A DNA stretch of 64,000 nucleotides from Candida dubliniensis CD36 (taxonomy: Eukaryota > Ascomycota > Pichiomycetes > Serinales > Debaryomycetaceae). The position numbers and the translations under genes were made by a program. Positions 63,882 through 64,000 of this stretch are shown here, piece after piece (position 1 is the stretch's first letter; every line of letters begins with the position of its first letter). The stretch spans positions 496,001 to 560,000 of the forward strand of contig NC_012864.1 of NCBI RefSeq assembly GCF_000026945.1, in the 5' to 3' direction. A model generated the notes under the pieces. It was not told the origin of the DNA, ran no database searches, and saw only the letters and a list, made by a program, of their open reading frames with translations.

Positions 63882-64000
63882 TGGTCTGGCTATAAAGTAG
63901 TTGATTATTAAGAATGAAAAACCAATTGAAGTGGAAAAAAAAAAAAAAAAATTTATCGCAGACCCTAACAAGATTATCAAGTTCTTACAGTAATTGTGCT

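Noticed and set aside
1..64000. CRISPR array, prophage, plasmid origin, operon or other bacterial feature
   Set aside because: The window is nuclear yeast DNA and has none of these. Simple repeats are microsatellites and homopolymers.

Overview
The window is nuclear DNA of a CTG-clade budding yeast, of the Candida albicans / C. dubliniensis type. The genes are compact, mostly intronless and separated by AT-rich spacers with long A or T tracts. The strongest direct evidence is in the PAK-family kinase at 47434-51012. Its invariant activation-loop serine ([16 protein letters not shown]) is encoded by CTG at 47821-47823, and other CTG codons in the same protein also fall where serine is expected. 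From memory, the gene order (HSP12-like, RIX7, ORC4, SST2, GCD11, LEU3 ... THR4, PDE1, RET2, CST20) matches C. albicans chromosome 5 beside its centromere. Kinase linker differences from the C. albicans protein as I remember it suggest a close relative such as C. dubliniensis. No database search was run.

Layout. 1-3955 has no credible gene. C exceeds G on the left and G exceeds C on the right, with the switch near 1500-1620 and an abrupt end near 3955. With an HSP12-like gene next to it, this looks like the CENP-A (Cse4) centromere core and an early replication origin. 4.6-24.2 kb is gene-dense: HSP12-like, RIX7, an FMN split-barrel protein, ORC4, SST2, GCD11, LEU3, spliced KGD4, an unrecognised leucine-rich protein, GET4, DDP1 and PRE4. 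24.2-29.6 kb is a 5.4 kb gene desert upstream of a WOPR-domain regulator. 31.8-45.4 kb holds TAM41, THR4, CTR86, PDE1, RET2, a probable Zip2/SHOC1-like meiotic protein and PER1. 45.4-64 kb is looser: CST20, CUE2, an OPY1-like PH protein, a HAD hydrolase, a Derlin, an acyl-protein thioesterase and an unrecognised mitochondrial-type protein.

Themes. The genes are housekeeping and signalling genes, not an operon-like system. SST2 (Galpha GTPase activation) and CST20 (PAK kinase) act in the pheromone/filamentation MAPK route, PDE1 lowers cAMP, and a WOPR regulator is present. THR4 and LEU3 belong to amino-acid biosynthesis, and THR4 carries a perfect Gcn4 site. ORC4 and the putative centromere concern chromosome maintenance. 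RIX7, GCD11 and CUE2 serve ribosome assembly, initiation and mRNA surveillance. GET4, RET2, PER1 and the Derlin serve membrane traffic and protein quality control. TAM41 and KGD4 are mitochondrial.

Coding starts given here are the first plausible ATG. Longer frames beginning at GTG or TTG were not accepted. Residue numbers use the listed start unless stated otherwise.
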